From JBCBEX01 sp038528235 (GTDB lineage: Bacteria; Bacteroidota; Rhodothermia; Rhodothermales; Rubricoccaceae), in NCBI GenBank assembly GCA_038528235.1, contig JBCBEX010000062.1, positions 1 to 25,285 on the forward strand: 25,285 nt of DNA, given 5' to 3'. The notes beneath the pieces are model-generated. The model searched no databases. It saw only the letters and a program-made list of their open reading frames with translations, and was not told the origin of the DNA. Made by a program: the position numbers and the translations under genes. Shown in pieces: positions 21,141 through 25,285 of the stretch. Positions within the stretch are counted from its first letter, which is position 1. Every line of letters begins with the position of its first letter.

Positions 21141-21776
21141 CTAGGCCTTCCCGAAGTACTTCAGCGTGGCCTCGGTGCGCGAGCGGACGTGCATCTTCTC
21201 GTAGATGTGCCGGATGTGCGTGCGCACGGTGTCGAGGCTGATGTGGAGCGCCTCGGCGATCTCGCGGTAGCGGTGGCCCTGCACGAGCAGGGCGAGGACC
21301 TCGCGCTCGCGGCTGGTGAGGTCAGCCTCGTCGGCGGCGGAGCGCGCAGGGCGATGGAACGTCTCCACGACGCGGCGCGCGATCTGGCTCGACATTGGCG
21401 AGCCGCCCTCAGCCAGCATGCGGATGTGCGCCAGGAGCTGTGCAGGGGGCATCTTTTTGAGTACGTAGCCCGTGGCTCCTGCCTGGAGCGCGCCGAAGAC
21501 GTGGTCGTCGTCCTCGTAGACCGTGAGCATCATCACCTGCACGTCGGGCCGGGCCGTCTTGAGGCGGTGCGTGGCCTCGACGCCGTCCATGCCCGGCAGC
21601 CCGATGTCCATCAGCACCACGTCGGCGGTGAGCGACGCGGCGTGTTCCACGACCGGCTCGGCCGCATCGAACGTGCCCACGCAGCGAAAGCCCTCGGAGG
21701 CGTCGATGAGGTAGGCGAGCCCCTCGCGGATCTCGGTCCGGTCCTCGATGATGGCGATCTGGATGGGCGTCGGCAC
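21141..21776 (-). CDS. NarL/FixJ-type response regulator with LuxR HTH
   Basis: The protein has 211 residues. The receiver (about 5-120) has acidic Glu11/Asp12, phospho-acceptor Asp57 in VVLMDIGLPGMDG, Thr85 and Lys107 or Lys108 (GYVLKKMPP). The LuxR-type DNA-binding domain (about 153-205) has LTSREREVLALLVQGHRYREIAEALHIS followed by the recognition helix in TVRTHIRHIYEKMHV. It is surely the partner of the propeller sensor kinase 131 bp upstream on the same strand, which has the HisKA_3 domain that normally pairs with this regulator type. Its targets are unknown; the downstream secreted protein is a candidate. Confidence 0.95.
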   Translation of the reverse strand: MPTPIQIAIIEDRTEIREGLAYLIDASEGFRCVGTFDAAEPVVEHAASLTADVVLMDIGLPGMDGVEATHRLKTARPDVQVMMLTVYEDDDHVFGALQAGATGYVLKKMPPAQLLAHIRMLAEGGSPMSSQIARRVVETFHRPARSAADEADLTSREREVLALLVQGHRYREIAEALHISLDTVRTHIRHIYEKMHVRSRTEATLKYFGKA

Positions 21777-21839
21777 GGCGGCGGCGGTTGAGTGGCTACG
21801 GGCAAGGTCTGGGTGCTGCGCTGCCCGCGCAATCGCATG

Positions 21840-21911
21840 AGGGTGTGAGAGTGGGCAGAGAGTATGGACGTGTGCAGGTGGTCGTTCTCACCCATGTACA
21901 TCCATCCTCAC
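21840..21911. repeat. Dispersed GTGTGAG/CTCACAC repeat between kinase and regulator
   Basis: GTGTGAG near 21843 and CTCACAC near 21907 bound a block that contains ACGTGTGCAGGTG (21868-21880), identical to 13592-13604 beside the four-helix-bundle gene. The kinase stop codon (complement of 21908-21910) lies in the right end. It fills most of the 131-bp gap. Confidence 0.55.
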
Positions 21912-24900
21912 ACTTCGACCGGCAGTGGGGCCTCTAGCCGGATCCGGGTCCCTGCGCCCGGCTCGCTCTCCACCGTGAGCGTCCCGCCTATCTCCTCGGC
22001 ACGCTCGCGCATGTTCCCCAGCCCGTTCCCAAAACGACGCCCCCCGTCGAACCCCACGCCGTCGTCCTCCACCGTCAGCGTCAACGCTTCCCCCGTCACC
22101 GTCACTGTCACCGTCACCCGCTGCGCCCCCGCGTGCTTCACCAGGTTGTGCACCGCCTCGCGCAGCACCAAGAACACGTTGCGCCGAAACTCCGTCGTCA
22201 CCGAGCGCGGGGGCACCGACTCAGGAAAGCGCAGCACCACGTCGAGACCGGTCGGCTCCAGCGCTTGGGCGGCACTCTCGCGGAGGTAGGCCACGAGGTG
22301 ATCGAGGCGGTCGTTGCGCGGGTTGAGCGCCCACACGATCTGGCCGATAGCGTCGAGCGTGGCGCGCGACGTAGCGGCGATCTGCTGCAGGCGGCCTGCG
22401 GCAGCCGGGGGCAGCGCAGCCGGGGCGCCGTCGCCCCCAGGCGGCCCGTTGTGGTGGGGCTGCGCCGCGTGGAGTTGGGCAAGCTCGGAGAGAATGGCGA
22501 TCTCGGTGAGGCTCGCGCCGACCTCGTCGTGCATGTCGCGCGAGATGCGGGCGCGCTCGCGCTCCAACGCCTGCTGTGCCTCCATCTGCGCCAATCTCCG
22601 CTGGTAGGCGCGGTGCGAGAACGACCACGCCACGAACGCCACGAGCCCGACGAGCGCTATGCCGAGGAGCAACTGAAACCACACGGTCTGCCAGAACCAC
22701 GGCGCGACGATGACGGGCACGGCGACGCCTGTCTCGTTCCAGACGCCGTCCTCGTTGGCCGCCCGCACGCGGAAGGTGTAGCGCCCGGGCGGAAGGTTGG
22801 TGTAGGTCGCGCGGCGCTGATTGCCCATCGGCACCCACGCTTCATCCCAGCCTTCCATCTGGACCGCGTACTGGTTGCGATGCGGGTTCGTGAAGGCGAG
22901 CGCGGCGAACTCGAACGCAAACGTCGAGACATCCGGCGCGATGCGAACCGGGGCAGCGGCGACGTGGCGCTCGGTCATGGTGCTGTCTTGGGTGGCCTGG
23001 TGCAGCGCCGTCACCACGATCGGAGGCGGGTGCGGGTTGAGCCGGACTGCCTCGGGGTGGAAGGCCGTCACACCGCGGTCTCCGCCGAAGTAGAATGTGC
23101 CGTCATGGCCCACCGCGGCGGCATGCCGGTTGAACTCGACGTTGCCGACCCCGTCCGCCAGCGCATAGGCGCGAAAGGCAGGCACCTGTCCTTCGTCATA
23201 GCGGGCGAGGCCTCGGTTGGTGGACACCCAGAGCGTGCCACCTTCGGCTTCGAGGAGGGCATACACCGTGCTGCTCGGGAGCCCGTCGGCCGTCGAGAAC
23301 TGCACGAAGCCGTCGGAGCCGGGGTCGCGCCGGGCCAGCCCACTCTGCGTGCCCACCCAGAGTCGGCCCTGCTGGTCGACGTGCAACGCCACGGTGGCGT
23401 CGTCGGGGATGGACGTGGGGTCGCTCGCCCGGTGGCGATACACCTCGAAGGCATCCGCCTGCGTGTCGTAGAAGAGCAAGCCGTCCGTCGTAGTGATCCA
23501 CGCGCCACCCGGCACGGTCCGTACCTGCTGGAGCCCCATGGACCCCTCGGGGAGCGGTGTCACGGCAACGGTGCCGTCAGGATGACGCCGGTGTAGCCCG
23601 CCAGGATGGCCATACCAGAGCGTGCCCGCCGCGTCAAGGTGCAGGCCCATGGCGCTACTTCCCCAGGCATCGTGGTCAGGGCCTGCATGTCGGATGCGGG
23701 TGATCTCGCTCGGCGCGTCGAGGGGGATCGCGTTGAGACCACCCCCCGTCCCCACCCAGACGGTGTCGGCGTCGGCTTCGACCGACCAGACCCAGTCTTG
23801 CCAGAGCGAGCGCGGGTCGTCGGGCGTGTGGCGATAACGCGTGACGTTGCCGTCGGGGCCGATGCGGTTGAGCCCCCCGCCTAAGGTGCCCACCCAGAGC
23901 GCGCCCGCCGGGTCCTCCTCGACAGACAGCACGATGCCGCTCCCGATGGTGTTGGGGTCGTCGGGGTTGTGGGCGATCAGCCGGAACGGCGAGACGAACG
24001 GCGACGCCCGGTGCAGACCCCAGACCGTGCCTGCCCAGAACGTCCCCGTCCGGTCGCGGTGGAGCGCCGTGACCCAGTTCTGGGTGGCGATGTCGCCCGG
24101 CAGCTTCAGCGAGAAGCGCGTGAACGCCTGCGTAGCTAAGTCGAAGTGGTAGACTCCGTCGAGCGTTGCGAGCCAGAGCGCCTCAGGCGTCGGGATCATG
24201 TCGATGATGTCGAGTCCCGTCTCGGGCCCGGCGACGTTCGGGGAGGGCGTCTCCAGCGTGACCATGCGGCGCTCCTCGACGTAGCCGAGGTGCACGCCCC
24301 CGATCCAGACTCGCCCCCCGGCGTCTTCCGCGAGCGCGTTGAAGGGCTTGAACAGGAGGTCCTCAGACGACCACCAGGAGCGGTCTGCGCGCACGAACGA
24401 GCTGGCTCCGTAGCCGCCGTCCGCCGTCGGCGTGTACTGCTCGATGCCCTCCGGCGTGCTTACCCAGACGGCCCCGCTTGACAGGCTCCAGCCGTCGTCG
24501 GCCCGGTGCGGCGTCAGGCGATCCCGGACGACGGCGAATTGCCCCGCCCTGCGGTCGAAGCGCCAGAGGAACGTCGAGTCGGCCAGCCAGGCCTCCCCGT
24601 CGGGCCCGACGAACAGCGCGGCGTGGCGGTGCCCGTAGCGCTCCACGCGCTCGTGGCCCGGCCCGACGAGCCGCGCGACACCGACCGGGCTGCGATCGGT
24701 CCGCTCGGCCCGCACCCAGAGGTCGCCGTGCGCGTCCTCCTCGATCTGCCGCACCTGGTTGCCCGGCAGCGAGGCTTCCTCGAACGGCTCGAACCTCCAG
24801 GTGCGCATCGTGTAGCCATCCCATCGCCCCAGCCCCTCGCGGGTGCCAAACCACAGGAAGCCGCGCCGGTCTTCGAGGATGTCGTAGACGGACGACTGCG

Positions 24901-25075
24901 GGAGGTACGGCTCCACATCGTACGCCCGCTCGAAGCGCGGCGTCCAGGCCTCGCTCTCCGTCCCGCTGGTTTGGCCACTGGCTTGGACGACCGGCCCTTG
25001 CGCTACGGCACGCCCGGTGCCCCACCCCATGGCGAGCACGACGAACAAACCGATCCAGCGGATGCCACCACACAT
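21908..25075 (-). CDS. Two-component sensor kinase with beta-propeller, Y_Y_Y and HisKA_3 domains
   Basis: The product is 1055 residues from the ATG at 25075, which directly precedes the signal sequence MCGGIRWIGLFVVLAMG; a TTG further up is rejected. A long extracytoplasmic region holds many two-component regulator propeller repeats (DRRGFLWFGTREGLGRW, DPAGALWVGTLGGGLNRI, DQQGRLWVGTQSGLARR and others). A Y_Y_Y domain follows (NQYAVQMEGWDEAW ... LPPGRYTFRVRAANEDGVW). One membrane helix lies at about 798-820, then a HisKA_3 dimerisation domain with phospho-acceptor His849 (RISRDMHDEVGASL) and a HATPase (VEDDGVGFDGG, GNGLGNMRERAEEIGG). Relatives with this layout sense oligosaccharides in Bacteroidota. 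A Pro/Gly-rich stretch interrupts the dimerisation helices. The partner is the adjacent regulator. Confidence 0.94.
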   Translation of the reverse strand: MCGGIRWIGLFVVLAMGWGTGRAVAQGPVVQASGQTSGTESEAWTPRFERAYDVEPYLPQSSVYDILEDRRGFLWFGTREGLGRWDGYTMRTWRFEPFEEASLPGNQVRQIEEDAHGDLWVRAERTDRSPVGVARLVGPGHERVERYGHRHAALFVGPDGEAWLADSTFLWRFDRRAGQFAVVRDRLTPHRADDGWSLSSGAVWVSTPEGIEQYTPTADGGYGASSFVRADRSWWSSEDLLFKPFNALAEDAGGRVWIGGVHLGYVEERRMVTLETPSPNVAGPETGLDIIDMIPTPEALWLATLDGVYHFDLATQAFTRFSLKLPGDIATQNWVTALHRDRTGTFWAGTVWGLHRASPFVSPFRLIAHNPDDPNTIGSGIVLSVEEDPAGALWVGTLGGGLNRIGPDGNVTRYRHTPDDPRSLWQDWVWSVEADADTVWVGTGGGLNAIPLDAPSEITRIRHAGPDHDAWGSSAMGLHLDAAGTLWYGHPGGLHRRHPDGTVAVTPLPEGSMGLQQVRTVPGGAWITTTDGLLFYDTQADAFEVYRHRASDPTSIPDDATVALHVDQQGRLWVGTQSGLARRDPGSDGFVQFSTADGLPSSTVYALLEAEGGTLWVSTNRGLARYDEGQVPAFRAYALADGVGNVEFNRHAAAVGHDGTFYFGGDRGVTAFHPEAVRLNPHPPPIVVTALHQATQDSTMTERHVAAAPVRIAPDVSTFAFEFAALAFTNPHRNQYAVQMEGWDEAWVPMGNQRRATYTNLPPGRYTFRVRAANEDGVWNETGVAVPVIVAPWFWQTVWFQLLLGIALVGLVAFVAWSFSHRAYQRRLAQMEAQQALERERARISRDMHDEVGASLTEIAILSELAQLHAAQPHHNGPPGGDGAPAALPPAAAGRLQQIAATSRATLDAIGQIVWALNPRNDRLDHLVAYLRESAAQALEPTGLDVVLRFPESVPPRSVTTEFRRNVFLVLREAVHNLVKHAGAQRVTVTVTVTGEALTLTVEDDGVGFDGGRRFGNGLGNMRERAEEIGGTLTVESEPGAGTRIRLEAPLPVEV

Positions 25076-25104
25076 CGCACAACTGTCGGAAAACGAATCA
25101 GTTG

Positions 25105-25136
25105 GCAAGATGCACGTGCGATCTCATTGGGCGCAA
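25105..25136 (-). promoter_or_regulatory. Candidate promoter of the propeller kinase
   Basis: On the minus strand TTGCGC (complement of 25131-25136) is followed after 18 bp by CATCTTGC (complement of 25105-25112), 29 nt before the ATG. It resembles the candidates for trpL and DUF1361. It is a weak match to sigma-70. Confidence 0.3.
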
Positions 25137-25165
25137 GGGACCTGGGAAGAATCGGGGCGGCGTAG

Positions 25166-25285
25166 AGCTGGCATACGCCCCGATCACCACTATCCCCTCC
25201 TCCTGAACACCACGGCGACCTGAGCCTGCTCATCGAAGGCCACACCGACAGCGACGGCGGGGACGCCTCCAACCAGACGCTCTCC
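25166..25285 (+). pseudogene. OmpA-like domain fragment with no visible start, cut by the window edge
   Basis: The frame ending at the window edge reads HGDLSLLIEGHTDSDGGDAS followed by NQTLS, a clear match to the peptidoglycan-binding OmpA C-terminal motif (GHTD-x(n)-N--LS). The open frame begins after a TAG at 25163-25165 and holds no ATG, GTG or TTG before the motif. A complete gene would need a much longer upstream part. It may be a 5'-truncated remnant, a frameshifted gene, or a gene with a non-standard start. The continuation lies outside the window. Confidence 0.5.

Noticed and set aside
22133..23596. Plus-strand ORF of 487 codons opposite the propeller kinase
   Set aside because: It is an antisense shadow, and the kinase frame has clear propeller, Y_Y_Y and kinase motifs.

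Overview
The window looks like chromosome from a high-GC member of the Bacteroidota/Rhodothermota (Rhodothermales-like). The lineage call is inference. It rests on a C-terminal type IX secretion (T9SS) type A sorting domain, a DUF3098 membrane protein, a DUF6252-type lipoprotein, a Y_Y_Y beta-propeller sensor kinase and mostly weak Shine-Dalgarno signals. There are no rRNA or tRNA genes, CRISPR arrays, transposases or phage genes.

Layout. Positions 1-4342 hold two small unknown genes, a DUF1361 membrane protein with a clear promoter and palindromic operator, a PLP aminotransferase, and a LOV-like PAS hybrid histidine kinase. Positions 4343-11690 form an envelope-related stretch: a DUF4139 secreted protein, a NamZ-type (DUF1343) exo-muramidase lipoprotein, a DUF3098 membrane protein coupled to a small conserved protein, a YcbB-type L,D-transpeptidase and a YdcF/ElyC-like DUF218 protein.

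Positions 11823-19285 are a tryptophan cluster: leader peptide and attenuator, trpE, three accessory genes, trpS, trpG, trpD, a candidate 40-aa ORF, and trpC. trpF, trpB and trpA are absent here. The leader peptide carries two Trp codons inside an aromatic run. The bases just after them can pair perfectly over 10 bp with the 5' side of a terminator hairpin upstream of trpE. This is the architecture of ribosome-mediated trp attenuation, and it is the most interesting element of the window. trpS lies downstream in the same direction, so one charged-tRNA(Trp) sensor might control both synthesis and charging, if transcription continues that far.

Positions 19310-25075 are a minus-strand run: a Y_Y_Y/propeller sensor kinase, its LuxR-type response regulator, a T9SS-sorted secreted protein and a lipoprotein, probably a signalling pair with exported products. 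The right edge carries part of an OmpA-like domain with no visible start codon.

Many gene junctions hold a different palindromic or tandem repeat (2640, 6710, 11691, 13585/14056, 14672/15068, 16183/16324, 18125, 18380, 21840). These repeats have shaped several gene starts, notably NamZ, YdcF and TrpS.
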